From Spizellomyces punctatus DAOM BR117 (taxonomy: Eukaryota > Chytridiomycota > Chytridiomycetes > Spizellomycetales > Spizellomycetaceae): DNA of 64,000 nucleotides. The translations under genes were made by a program, and so were the position numbers. Every line of letters starts with the position of its first letter. Position 1 is the first letter of the stretch. Where the stretch lies: NCBI RefSeq assembly GCF_000182565.1, contig NW_015971543.1:283397-347396 (forward strand). Direction: 5' to 3'. Under the pieces are notes generated by a model that worked only from the letters and a program-made list of their open reading frames with translations, was not told the origin of the DNA and did not search any database. This document shows positions 47,101 through 57,786 of the stretch, one piece after another.

Positions 47101-49579
47101 GTGCTCTTGACTGCCTTGAAAGCAAAACTGCCGGCGGCATTGGAAAGAGATGTACGGCAGCTCAAGCGAACGGAAGCCGTGGAACTATTTCTTGCAAAAT
47201 TGCATGAAAGAGGCGATGTGTTTCCAATTAACGCCCTCAGCAAAGCTATGGAAGTCGGTGGTCCGGCCCAAACGCTAGAAGAGTCCCACATTATTCGTGA
47301 CCGTGCTGCTTCGCAGGCAACTAATGCGGATTCAGCCGACCCGGTTGCGGCTATTGACATCACTTTGGATAAGAGAAGCCTTCTTGCCGGATTACATATC
47401 AAAAAGAAGATTCCGGCCAGTAGACCAAAATCACCTAGCATATCTCCACGATTCTCACCATTGCCAGCCTCAATTAACCGGGAGCCGGAGGTAAATACGA
47501 TAGGTCCCTTGAAAAAGGAGACAGAAGCGGTTCAACATTCGAACATTACTGTGAAAGCCAAGCGTGCAAGGATTATTGATGATGAACTGGCTTCTGACCG
47601 CGAGAATCTTGTCAAAACCGGGCGAACCGAAAAGGGCAAACTCGGGAAGCAACTATCCACAGATGCCGCTAAACGTAAACACCTCGTGGACAGTAGTGAT
47701 GAGGAGGATGTCGTTGGATCTATAAAGCAGACGTCACCGCGTAAGGCCATCAATAAAGCTGCTTCAGAACGAAAACGGGTCGAATATACCTCTTCTGAAG
47801 ACGAGCCTGAACCACAGCCAAAACGTCAAAGAGTGGAGTATAGTAGCGATGAAGAGAACGTTGCTGAAAAGGATGCCGCCGAAGGGATGTCGGAGGAAGA
47901 GGTGCACGAACGCGAACGTAAATACGAAGAATCCACCCGGGATGAGCGACGGAAGGGGAGACAAAAGAAAGGGTTCACAGCACCGTCGGCAGAGTTGTCC
48001 ACTAAAAGAGATTCAAAGATCAAGGATGTAAAACTTGATGATTATCTTAAAGCTCAGCAACGCGCCCTTAATGGCCTGCGATCCCGGGGTTCCTTCGACG
48101 ACCTGTTTTCCGTACAACCATCCTCAGGTGTCCAAAGCGCAGATGAAGACGAGGTGGTCCGCGCGGAAGGCACAATAGAAGCACTTGGATTACCGGAACT
48201 GGAGCCCGCTCGCGAAGAGTCTCTTGGCCTTGAGGATGACGTTAAAGTCGACATTGAAGCGGAGGACGCTTCGGCGAAGGATAAGAAGATTAAAGGGAAG
48301 GCTCGAAGAGGGAAGGCGTCTGCCCCTCCGTGGGCAGCGGGGGCATCTGCAGCTTCGAGGCGAAAGAAACCCAAGCGCGAACGCGTTGCACAGGTTAACT
48401 CCTTCCTTCCGCAAGTACCGCCTGCTCCACCGCCCTTGGAACTTGAAAGTGACGACGACGATGACGATTTCGATGAACTGCTGCAACAACCTATTGACTG
48501 GCCGCCAGATGATGACTTTCGAGAGGAGGATATGGATGCGAGTCTTGACCTGGACGAGGCTTCTTTGCGAGAGCGCCTGGAGGCTATGGGCGAGGATGAT
48601 AGACACTATCTCAAGAAGGCGCTGGAGGAGGAACAACAAAAACGGCGCCAGAAGAGAGCAGCCAAGATAGCTGCCCGCGAGGCTCGCGAAGCAAATGCTA
48701 AGGCTACCTGGAGATGCCCACCAGTACCAGCGCGAGCGCCGTCCCCTGTTGGCTATCTGCCGCCGGCTCATACCACCGGAGCAGCTCGGACGGAGGGCTT
48801 CTACAAACTTTCTGACGAAGCCAAAGCTTCGGCGGCCAAGGCTCGGAATGATGCGGCGGCTGCGGCTGCTAATGGAGCTGAAACAACCGCACCGTACTCT
48901 CTCACCGCCGCTAAGGCAGCCGCCAAGGCCGGATCTCGAGCCAATCGCATTCATCATCGACAGCTTCTGGCCGCAAATGAAAACTTGAGCGATAGCATGA
49001 AATTCAACCAGCTTAAAGGACGGAGGAAACGTCTAAAGTTTGCCAAGAGTCCTATTCATGATTGGGGCTTATTTGCAATGGAGCGAATTGATAAAAACGA
49101 GTTCGTTATTGAGTACATTGGCGAGATTGTCCGACAGAAGGTAGGTTACGTCATCATATCCTGGCGCAATTAGTATATAAACATGACTGAATCCTCTTGT
49201 TAGGTTGCGGATCACAGGGAAAAGATCTACGAAAGACAGGGAATTGGGTCGAGTTACTTGTTTCGCATTGATGGAGATCACATCATTGACGCGACTAAGC
49301 GGGGGAACATGGCAAGATTTATTAATCACAACTGTGAGGTAGGAATTTACATTCTCGACCGCAGATGTATCCGACGTTTTCCGCCATTAACCATACCATT
49401 TCCAGCCTAATTGTAGCGCCAAAGTGATAACGGTTGCTGGCAAGAAACGCATCGTAATTTATGCCAATCGAGACATTGAAGATGGCGAGGAGATTACCTA
49501 TGATTATCAGTTCCCCATCGAAGAGGATAAGATTCCTTGTCTCTGTGGTGCGCCTGGATGTCGAGGAACACTCAATTGA
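44135..49579 (+). CDS. SET1: Set1-type histone H3 lysine-4 methyltransferase
   Basis: Five exons, 44135-44743, 44821-45106, 45167-49140, 49204-49338 and 49406-49579, in exact phase give 1,725 aa. Exon 2 encodes an RRM ([20 protein letters not shown], then [14 protein letters not shown]). Exon 3 begins with a Pro/His-rich stretch. It then has an SR-dipeptide-rich domain around residues 700-820, flanked by repeated D(S/T)YRP motifs, and acidic and Lys-rich parts. The n-SET/SET region includes [62 protein letters not shown] and the post-[16 protein letters not shown]. This is the catalytic subunit of COMPASS, which methylates H3K4 at active promoters. The SET core looks functional. The length is above yeast Set1 (about 1,080 aa), mainly from the SR-rich middle. 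Confidence 0.93.
46372..46720 (+). repeat. SR-dipeptide coding repeat inside SET1
   Basis: Tandem CGYAGY-type hexanucleotides encode an almost pure Arg-Ser run at about 46430-46515, continuing as RS-rich sequence to about 46720. It is in frame within exon 3 and resembles the RS domains of splicing factors. Confidence 0.85.
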
Positions 49580-49901
49580 GCCTGGCAGTGGTTGTGCCGT
49601 TCTCTGGTAGTGAATCTAGTGCAGGGCTGTTACTTTTTGGAATTTAATGCCGGGTTTGAACCCGAAGTGTATGGGGATGTTTACCCGGCCTTGTCAGTGC
49701 CAGAAGATTGCTGATACTTTCCTCCATCAACGATGTATCAGATAGAGAAGCAAATGCAAATTGAAATTGAAAATGAATATACAGGAAGGCAATCATGCTG
49801 TCTAGCAATAAAGCTATACAAGTCCTCGAAAGATTGCACACACATTACATGGCAAATGGGAAGGTCTCTGGTACATCTGGTGAAGCATCCGGGAAGTGGG
49901 C
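49574..49901. repeat. Left copy of the SET1-3'/Ere-3' duplicated segment
   Basis: From the SET1 stop context (AATTGAGCCTGGCAG) through its 3' flank to GGGAAGTGGGC, this matches 55223-55544 with only scattered mismatches and small indels. Its last part (49845-49901, minus strand) encodes the C-terminal tail of the Ere-like protein (from about FPDASPDVPETFPFAM to its TAA), so it is a truncated piece of that gene. After 49901 the match stops abruptly. Confidence 0.9.
49649..49689. terminator. Inverted repeat in the SET1 3' flank
   Basis: GCCGGGT at 49649-49655 pairs perfectly with ACCCGGC at 49683-49689, with a smaller inner CGGGTT/AACCCG arm. It lies about 70 bp past the SET1 stop in a convergent 3' region. 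The duplicated copy keeps the outer arms at 55300-55340. It may shape 3'-end RNA; function is inference. Confidence 0.35.
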
Positions 49902-50000
49902 CGTCCCCGAGGTCATGGCGAGATTGCGCAAACTGAACAGAGAATACGAGGAAAAGTTTGGGTTCCGATTTGTGGTTTTTGTAATGAATTTCAGGAACGA
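49902..50000 (+). pseudogene. Fragment of an OHCU decarboxylase-like gene
   Basis: The plus-strand frame reads VPEVMARLRKLNREYEEKFG then FRFVVFV, matching the region of 2-oxo-4-hydroxy-4-carboxy-5-ureidoimidazoline decarboxylase (urate degradation) around its conserved YxxKFGF. It begins exactly where the SET1/Ere duplicate ends and loses similarity after about 50000. No start and no upstream part is present, so it is a captured fragment. Confidence 0.55.
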
Positions 50001-50398
50001 GGAAAGACAATTAGCATTCTACTTCACCATAGGCGGCACCATTTGCGGTAGCATGGTTGTTGTATTCCTTGCTGTATGGTGTTTGACGTACAGCATATAG
50101 ATACTAGGGTGCAGCTCACTCGTTCCTTCTCTCACTTTCACTGTACCATTCCCTATAGGAATACCTCACAAGTTAACGTTTCGGTATAGGAAGTCCATGG
50201 AAGAATCTTGGGATCCTGCTGATGTACAGATTGATATAATAGATATGGAGTAGTAATGCGATATATATTCCAAGTTTACATCTGCAATATTGAATGTAGG
50301 TGCTATTATACCTAAGAATGCAGTTTATGAATTGAGCTTCTCCTACGTCTTTCCCATTCCCAACCAACCGCTTGCCCTTGCACTTGGAAAACTGCAAA

Positions 50399-50851
50399 TC
50401 AAGCAGTATACTTGGTGTTACCCTTCACCGTTGCAAGCACCCATGCCTCCAAAGCTCTCGCTAGGCTGTTCTTGAGTGGATACGCGCTCATCTGCATAAA
50501 AAAAGTTGATTCGGAGAGGCCTTGCACTTCGTTCAGAAGGCAGCCCATGTAGTCATCGGCCAATGCAAAATCAACTCGAGCTACAACATTCAGGGAAGGC
50601 ATGTGTTTTCTCAAAACATTCACCGCGCATTCAGCTCCTTTTTTGACCGCTGGAAGAAGGTCATCCTCAGTATGGGCGACAGAGGGATCATTGAATCGGA
50701 CTCTTACGAGGCCATCCCTGCCAGCTTGTAGATTCCCGCGCGTGATGTGGAAGAGTTCCTCCACTACAAAGAGGTCACGGTTTTTGTCTTCACCGCCACT
50801 GGGTTTCATTACAAATGCTGTCGTTGCCTTTCCTTGACAGACTCTCACCAT
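50399..50851 (-). CDS. ORF, possibly an ATP-grasp-like C-terminal fragment
   Basis: 150-codon open frame starting MVRVCQGKATTAFVMKPSGG. The segment VVARVDFALADDYMGCLLNE followed by VQGLSESTFF resembles the Mg/ATP-binding strand pair (R-x-D ... N-E-x) of ATP-grasp enzymes, and KPSGGEDK could be the preceding lysine loop. It is far shorter than a full ATP-grasp domain and sits inside the foreign segment between SET1 and the Ere-like gene. I treat it as a gene piece. It could equally be an unrelated small ORF. Confidence 0.35.
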   Translation of the reverse strand: MVRVCQGKATTAFVMKPSGGEDKNRDLFVVEELFHITRGNLQAGRDGLVRVRFNDPSVAHTEDDLLPAVKKGAECAVNVLRKHMPSLNVVARVDFALADDYMGCLLNEVQGLSESTFFMQMSAYPLKNSLARALEAWVLATVKGNTKYTA

Positions 50852-52003
50852 CGCTTATAATGTTTTTACAAATGGCTGCAAGATAACAACATTTGTGGGC
50901 AAGTCCCGGCTTTTACTCTATCCTGCCACCACACTCCGTGCTTTCGACAAGCTTGTGTCAGTAACATCATTTGAAGAAGACAACATGTTTTCTTTCTGCG
51001 GAAAAGCATCTCTTCAGAACGAAGCCTGACCCCTACTAAAAATTGATGTCAGAATCTGAACGTCAACAATAAACCAAAAAACATCACACCATTTGGGTGC
51101 AGCTCAGGAGGTTGAAGAAAGACGGCAACGGACCGGTGGATGGCAAGGGAGGAAGGAAAGGGAGGGAATGTGGCCAGCAGGATGCTTTTGATGCTCCTCT
51201 ATTTTCTTTGACAGCTTTCCCGACCCTGTGTGTGGAAAGGCTTGGTATACGCCTACTATTCATAAGGCAGGCTTAAAAGTAAGCCCTGCATCTATTTAAG
51301 GGGTTTTACGCTCCACAGCTCCACCATTTGCTCCACAGCTCCTCATGCATCTTGGAATTTCTGTATAAAGTAAAAGGCCCTGCAACATTTAAGGAGCTTA
51401 ACAAAACAAGCTCCACAGCTCCACCATTTGTTCCATATGGCCATCAGTATTGCAGTGTAATTTTCATTATACTGGGGCTAGATATCTTACTATGTATATT
51501 ACTGCAGGGTTTAAAGTACTAATTCCTTAGGTTAGACCTTATATGCATGTTTCAATGTAATATAATTTAAGTTTATCATAATTATTTTGAGTACTGGGAC
51601 GCTCAAGTAGAGGCACCTACTGCTGCATCTCCAATTTTAGCAGCTATTCTTAGAAATAGGGTAGTTATGGTTTCTGGTATTATGTAATTTTTCTATTTCC
51701 TGATAGTTCCACTTATTTGATACCAGTAGTATGTACTATGTGTCTTTAGCTATATATTTATAGTAGTGTTACTCAAGTAGATGCAAAAGAACTGAGTGAA
51801 TCAGTACTTGTAATATATACAGCTTTAACTATACGCTATCAACTAGTGCACCAAAAAAGCATTATTGCTTACAGTTCCATTGATCATATGAATACAGCAA
51901 TAGTAGTTGCTCTATTTACTAATGATTATCACGCGGGAAGTGCTTTTATGTCCTTCCATTTATATTATTACACCTTTATACACCAAACAAACTGACGGAG
52001 ACC
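50852..52003. other. 1.15 kb without genes, AT-rich, with imperfect ~100 bp tandem repeat
   Basis: GCTCCACAGCTCCACCATTTG occurs at about 51310 and 51411, each copy preceded by GCCCTGCA(T/A)C and TTTAAGG, giving a period near 100 bp. From about 51440 to 51980 the sequence is strongly AT-rich compared with neighbours and has no ORF of note. Confidence 0.5.
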
Positions 52004-53586
52004 TCAAATCTTCAGGATATGTCTGACAGTCTCCTCCAAGTCCACTCCATTGATCAGCTCATCATCCATGAGTGCAGTGACTTCCTGCTGGGCATACAGC
52101 TCGAGGAAGACGGTCGCAATCAGTTCCAACATGCCTATCATCAAGGCTTTCTTGCCCCACACTTGGGGCACCTTGGCACTGCGCACTTCGTAGACCTCCC
52201 AGTAAGAGGGATCTTCACCTATGGTTGTGTAAGTCAATCGGACGGTGTCAACCACGCATTGGACCCCCATTATCTTCCTCTTCTGCATGGTCGAGAATGC
52301 GTTGTCCTTATTGCGACCCATCTCCATTTGAGCGCTAGCACCGAGTTCTCCACGAGCTTCAAGGCATCATCCATGGCATGGCTAACGTCCTCCTTTGCCG
52401 TTCCGCTACTGCTCTCCATGAGGATCTTCTCCTCCCTATTGTCCGGGTCAAACCCTACGCCATCTGCATAGCGTTTCGACCGAGAGGAATATTCCTCCTC
52501 ATCAGAGAGAACATTTAAGTTTCTGGCGGTGTAATGGAATTCACACCACTGCCAATCAATCAACTTTGTGATCCGCAATGGAGCAAACCACGGAATGATA
52601 TAATCGATCCATGCCGTCCTTTCATGATCATTATCGCGCCAGTGTCTATCCATTGCGCAAAGCTTTTCATGGGCAGTTGTTAACCCATAGCAGCAAATAT
52701 CCCAGAACAGACAATCTAACTCCCCCGTATCATCCGGTAGCTGATATGCCCAGACCTTTCTAGCCCAGCCGTCCCAACCCTGATTGCCAGCCAGTAACTC
52801 TTTGAGTGCTTTGTAGGAGTTGGGCAATTGGCATAAAGATGCCCGCTGGCTATTTCCACTCCGATAAGCATTGAATCTAGCTCTGACGGGGTCTGGAAAC
52901 TCACTACGCGAGATGGTATTGCACAGGACCACATGGACATTGTTGGCCAAGGCCTTGAGCTGGTGTGTTGCCAGCTTGCCTTTGTACGGAGTTTCGAAAG
53001 GGCCACCAGTGGGCGGAACGATGAAATGGAATTTTGAGCCCATCGGTTGCGAGGCAGCACGAGCTTCGGGAAGGCCAGATTCGACTTCTACCTCTTCGAC
53101 TGGCGCTTGTCTATTCCGCTTCGTGGTCTCAATCATGGAATATGTTTCCGAGTCAGGCCGACTCCGCTTTACGGGCAGCAGTGTTCCGGGTTCCCCATCT
53201 TCTGCCTCCGCCGCCCGGGTTAACCGTTCCCCAATTGCCGCATGTCGGCGGTTTGTTTGTGCCTCCAGTTGTCTTTCTGCAGTTGTGTCCATGAAGAACG
53301 CATTCCATGCCACATGTTGACCTTTCTTAATCATCTGTATATGACTACGAATACTGTTAATAGTATCCTGTCTCGCGCTCAGGTTACGTTTCATCGAAGG
53401 GCGAATCGCTCGCTTGACTGCATACTGGAAGGCATCCTCCAGATACCGCAACGCATCCGTGTGCATCAGGTCGACATAACGTGCAGAGAATTTGAGGAAA
53501 TTGTTGATCGAAAAATTTGCCCTTTTCACCCGTTCGAACAAGTATTTACGGATGATGCCTGATGCAAAATGATATCGCAAATGCAT
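52004..53586 (-). pseudogene. Orphan ORF with one frame break, in the foreign segment
   Basis: A 438-codon frame (53586-52270, starting MHLRYHFASGIIRKYLF) and an overlapping frame (52327-52004, starting MEMGRNKDNAFSTMQ and ending at a clean stop) look like one protein of about 520 aa with a single frame shift near 52310-52330. The joined order runs from a basic helical N-terminus to a TAERQLEAQTNRRHAAI coiled stretch. A conserved-looking middle (FIVPPTGGPFETPYKGKL, LFWDICCYGLT, WFAPLRITKLIDWQW) follows, and the C-terminal part has YWEVYEVRSAKVPQVWG. I do not recognise the family. Tiny size of the shift argues for decay or a sequencing error rather than an intron. Its place among gene fragments suggests mobile-element origin. 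Confidence 0.5.
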
Positions 53587-53856
53587 GCATGGCGAGGGTA
53601 GCCGATGGATTGATTAAATTTCTACATGCCAAAAACAGGAAATAGCCCAACAATGGATCCAATATGTTACATATGTTACCAGAGCTAATGGTATTCCTTC
53701 GTAAATGTATGTTACGGTTCTCACCAGGGCAGGCACAAAGTGAATTGCATTCAGTGCAGAGGATTGTCAAAAGGAAGAGAAAAAAAAATTGGATCAGCCA
53801 AGATTCTATTACAAAGTGCAAAGCGAGAAAGACCGTGCTTGTGACCATGGCGCAGC
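53587..53856. other. Upstream flank of the orphan ORF
   Basis: No supported gene. An A-rich run lies near 53780-53790. Confidence 0.35.
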
Positions 53857-54266
53857 AATACGAGACGCATTCCAAGATCCATGAGAGAGACAGCATAAGC
53901 TGTGGCAATCACGGCCATGTCGGACCATCAGTTTTTCCCTTGCTGTATGCACACCAAGAGCCGTATCCTCAGGCAGTCCTCTGCCTAGACAAGACAGAGG
54001 GGAGTGCCCCGCCATCACGCACGTAGGTGCGATCCGATACCCCATCTTGAAAGACAACGAATGCTAACGCCAGCCGATACGAGACGCATTCCAAGATCCA
54101 TGAGAGAGACAGCATAAGCTGTGGCAATCACGGCCATATCAGACCATCAGTTTTTCCCTTGCTGTATGCACACCAAGAGCCGTATCCTCAGGCAGTCCTA
54201 TGTCTTGGAAAGACACAGGGGAGTGCCCGCCATCACGCACGTAGGTGCGATCCGATGCGCTTCGCA
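53857..54266. repeat. 219 bp tandem repeat, about 1.9 copies
   Basis: CGAGACGCATTCCAAGATCC at 53861 returns at 54080 (period 219). Most of the unit is repeated with few changes, through GCACACCAAGAGCCGTATCC and ATCACGCACGTAGGTGCGAT. Each unit also holds a small inverted repeat (CCTCTG...CAGAGG in the first, GTCTTGGAAAGAC in the second). Non-coding as far as I can see. Confidence 0.9.
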
Positions 54267-55040
54267 TGCCGCGTCTCCCAAGCAAGGGCCACAAGCACGG
54301 AGTTAGAGCACACATACCGCGGATATCAATATCCTCTGAATCAGCTGTCGAGGCTGACGGGAGTGGTGAACTGGGTCCGCCTGGTGCAGAGAAAACGAGT
54401 GGCATGAGATGATATGTCGCTGGAAGCAGCTGACGGCAAGACATCTACCATTAGTGCTTTCCTCTGAGTCTGACATGGTGGATTTGGATTTGGAGAGGTA
54501 TGGTGGAGAAAAGCGCGCTCGGGTGGGGCGGACATTGTAGCACGACACCATGAACGCGGACTGCCTGCAAGTCCGAACTTGAATGTGTGCTTACGTCAGT
54601 CCCCAAAACACATGTCACCAAAAACCGCTGGGCAACTGGTGGACAACCATTGCCCACTGATACATTATGAGGTGAACACTTGAAGGCCTTGCTCAGCTTG
54701 CCAGAATCTGGCCTCAGGGAGCAAATCCAGCCGCAGGGACCGCTATGTTCAATTCAGTAAACCTGACCTTGGGTTTTGGGTGATCCCGCCGCAATGAACT
54801 CGAGCCTTTCGCGGAAGTGTCTAGCTGTTGTTGTCCTCCCAAATGTATATACAGCTCATAAAATTACATTTATAAGGCTACCACAGACGCTGGTGCACTT
54901 CATGTAAGTATCTGGGCCATCATACAAGGCTCGCACAGTGTTCGCCTGCATAGTACTGATTCTTGCTATAGAGATCTCAATACCTTCTTTACTTTCGGCC
55001 TTTTTTTCAACCGCAGACTGTCAAATTGACTGCTGACCAG
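54267..55040. other. Foreign segment, right part; no gene seen
   Basis: The short ORFs on the minus strand (54303-54657) show no recognisable domain. It ends at 55040 with CTGACCAG, directly followed by the Ere exon copy. Confidence 0.35.
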
Positions 55041-55226
55041 CTTATCCAGAGGCCGTATGCCGTTCGTGACACGCAAATGCGCCAGAGCATCAAACTAGTT
55101 TCCGCAACGACTGGATCAGCACCACTTTGAATAACCGTATCAATCATGACAAAGATAGATCTCACCTGACTAGCCAACGCACAAGATGAATAATGACTCC
55201 ACTTTTTCGTGGCGGGTCGATAAATT
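55041..55226 (-). pseudogene. Detached copy of an Ere-like exon/intron block
   Basis: 186 bp that match 55548-55733 over their full length with scattered substitutions. The minus strand encodes the penultimate Ere exon start (the FDALAHLRVTNG-like part) and the intron before it. It is cut off on both sides: foreign DNA on the left and the SET1 3'-flank copy on the right. Confidence 0.88.
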
Positions 55227-55544
55227 GAGCTTGGCAGTGGTTGTCCCCGTTCTCCGATAGTGAATATAGTGTAGGGCTGTTACTTTTTGGGAATTTAATG
55301 CCGGGTTTGGACCCGAAGTGTATGGGAATGTTTACCCGGCCTTTTCAGTGCCAGAAGATTGCTGATACTTTCCTGCATCAACAATGTATCAGATAGAGCA
55401 GCAAATGCAAATTGAAAATGAATATACAGGAAGGCAATCATGCTGTCTAGCAATAAAGCTATACAAGTCCTCGAAGGATTGCACCCATTACATGGCAAAT
55501 GGGAAGGTCTCTGGTACATCTGGTGAAGCATCCGGGAAGTGGGC
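55223..55544. repeat. Right copy of the SET1-3'/Ere-3' duplicated segment
   Basis: Begins with AATTGAGCTTGGCAG, the SET1 stop context, now fused to the Ere exon copy. It runs through the same 3' flank into the genuine Ere 3' end. Together with 55548-55733 it makes a second, uninterrupted unit of about 510 bp. Confidence 0.9.
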
Positions 55545-57503
55545 AGTCTTATCCAGAGGCCGTATCCCGTTCGTGACACGCAAATGCGCCAGCGCATCAA
55601 ACTGGTTTCCGCAACGACCGGATCAGCACCACTTTGAATAATCGTATCAATCATGACAAAGATAGAGCTTACCTGGCTAGCCAACGCACATGATGAATAA
55701 TGACTCCACCTTTCCGTGGCGGGTCGATAAATTACTCCTATGAAGCGCTCCAATCTCAGAGGGTTATCCAAGTACCTATTGAGTTGTTCATCAATTGGAA
55801 TCTTTTTCCCTGTTTTTGGATCGATGCGATGGGTGAGGAGGAGACAATTTTTGATATGAGGCAATGAACGCTCCATCAGGCCTTCATACGCATCTTGACG
55901 GCCTGGATTGACATCCATAATACCTGTAGTAATAATCATTATTAGAGCACAGAATAGGAGAATCTTTTGTCTTCACGAGGGACTTACGGCCAGGTGTATC
56001 CCACTCATGAGCAGCGGTCACGGTTCCTTTATATGTCGTAAACCCAATATTAAACACATTGTCCTCTCCAAACTTCTCCCGGCAGAGCTGTCCAACGTTG
56101 ACTTCCCCTCTCCTCCGACCCATATCCGTGTACCTGGCATCACCCAAGTGGCTATTATGGGCCCAAACGACGACCTTTGATTTCTGGTCCTGGCTTTTGT
56201 GCCGATCAATCCATTCCATTACTCTTTCGAGAGTATCGACCATGTGTTGGTCCCGCAGGTTCCAAGTAATGACGTCCTCGTCGAGCATACAACGGTAGTA
56301 TTCTTCGGCATCCTTCACGACCAGAGCATTCATCTCAGCAATGAATTGCTCTTCCTCGGCCGAATTGCAGTTCTCTTTGACGTATTGCAGACGTTTTTCC
56401 AACAGATCTTGTAGAACTTTGACAGCTTCTTGACCGCAACCCTCGCTTATACCGTACCGCACGGCAAATGCATATTTCGTGGTATCGGTGCCGAAACGGT
56501 GGAAACAGCCGTACCGTTCCCGAGCTTTTTGGGCGGCTTTCGGATCAACTTTCTGGAGATATTCAATGACGGCCGCGGCAGAGGCGTGAAGACTGTACAT
56601 GTCCATGCCGAAAAAGCATGCTTTGTCAAAGAGACCACCGCCTTGATGGGCAATTTTGTCGTTCCAAAGGCGAAGCCATTTAATGAAGGGCACCTGGGCA
56701 CCGGATGAGTGAGGAGGTTTGTCCTCGTTACGGACGATGTGGAGATGCAAAAATCTTACCATAACTTCGTTACGCCACATCCAGAGCGGAAACTGTCAAG
56801 CATCAAACCATGTCGGTAGAGTCTGTGCACCTTAATAACCTGCTGCCTGCCAGCATACCCGCTTGAAGTCCTTTAGGGCGTCTACAGCTCCCTTGATTGG
56901 AGTTTTAGATGTATTCTGCACATATCGATTGATGGTAATGGCGTCGGGCCAGTCGGCTTCAGCAACCACAGCGTTGAACCCTGCATATTTATTCAGTTTG
57001 CTTTCTCTTTCTTGTCCGAAATGAGAGTCATGCTCACCCTTTTCGGCAATCAATCGCTGGGTAATGTACGCACGCTCCCGCTAGGCAACACGAGCCAAAT
57101 CATTGCTGTTGCCAATAACGTTAGAAAGCAAATGGCAAGGACATACGTAGAATTCTAATGTGCCATGACTGCCATCCCCAATACAGACCACTCGCGCAGA
57201 ACCTTTTGGAGAACAGGTGTCATACTGCTCAGTCGCTGATGCTTATACTGCTTGGATAGTATGTTGTCATAACATTCCATACATACCAATAGCATCCATA
57301 AGTTCCTCATAATCCTCTTTTGGATGATTCAAACGAATTGATCTGACAAACGGAATGAGGTCAAAGTCTGGTGCTGGCATGGTGGAGCTCAGTCTCTTCG
57401 TTAACAAATTATTAGCAGCTGTTTTTGACGGATCGACAAGTTTTTCAAATGGAAAATGCGAGGTCGTCGCAAACAAAATCGTCCAGATTTTAGCACACTG
57501 CAT
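55488..57503 (-). CDS. Erythromycin-esterase-like (Ere-domain) protein
   Basis: Multi-exon minus-strand gene. The first exon runs from ATG 57503 (or 57380, MPAPDFDLIPF) to 57287. Later exons carry GDGSHGTLEFY, then GFNAVVAEADWPDAITINRYV, a large exon with WLRLWNDKIAHQGGG, FFGMDMYSLHASAAAVIEYL, VVVWAHNSHLGDARYTDMG and GEVNVGQLCREKFG, then MDVNPGRQDAYEGLM. The last exon ends VPETFPFAM at TAA 55488-55490. The HxG, EADW and WAHNxHxGD motifs are those of the Ere family. Bacterial Ere enzymes open macrolide lactones; the role of fungal homologues is unknown. The last exon lies inside the duplicated segment but its frame is intact. Confidence 0.8.
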
Positions 57504-57786
57504 TGATATCTGAACTGGTGGGTATCCCTTTTTTTCTGGAAAGCGTGACCAATGCGATATGGGTGGGACAGCTGGGCAGGGATGAAAGCGCGGATTGAAT
57601 GGTACGTAACCTCGACTCGTGACATGACATTGACTATTGTCATCCTACGTTAATAACAACGCTGTACAGCTACTGTGAATTACAGTTGTGGGATTTTAGT
57701 ATACAGTTGGAAATAAATCTAGCCTCATGATGACAATAGATAAATTGTATGCTTGCACACGATTGCGGTTGAATGCAGTCACTCTC

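Noticed and set aside
48190-48957. Minus-strand 255-codon ORF inside SET1
   Set aside because: Antisense shadow of the SET1 exon; Arg/Ser-rich by reverse reading only.
49902-55040. A Helitron (gene-fragment carrier)
   Set aside because: Fragment capture fits, but I see no 5'-TC, 3'-CTRR end with hairpin, no A|T insertion site and no Rep/helicase ORF; left unclassified.
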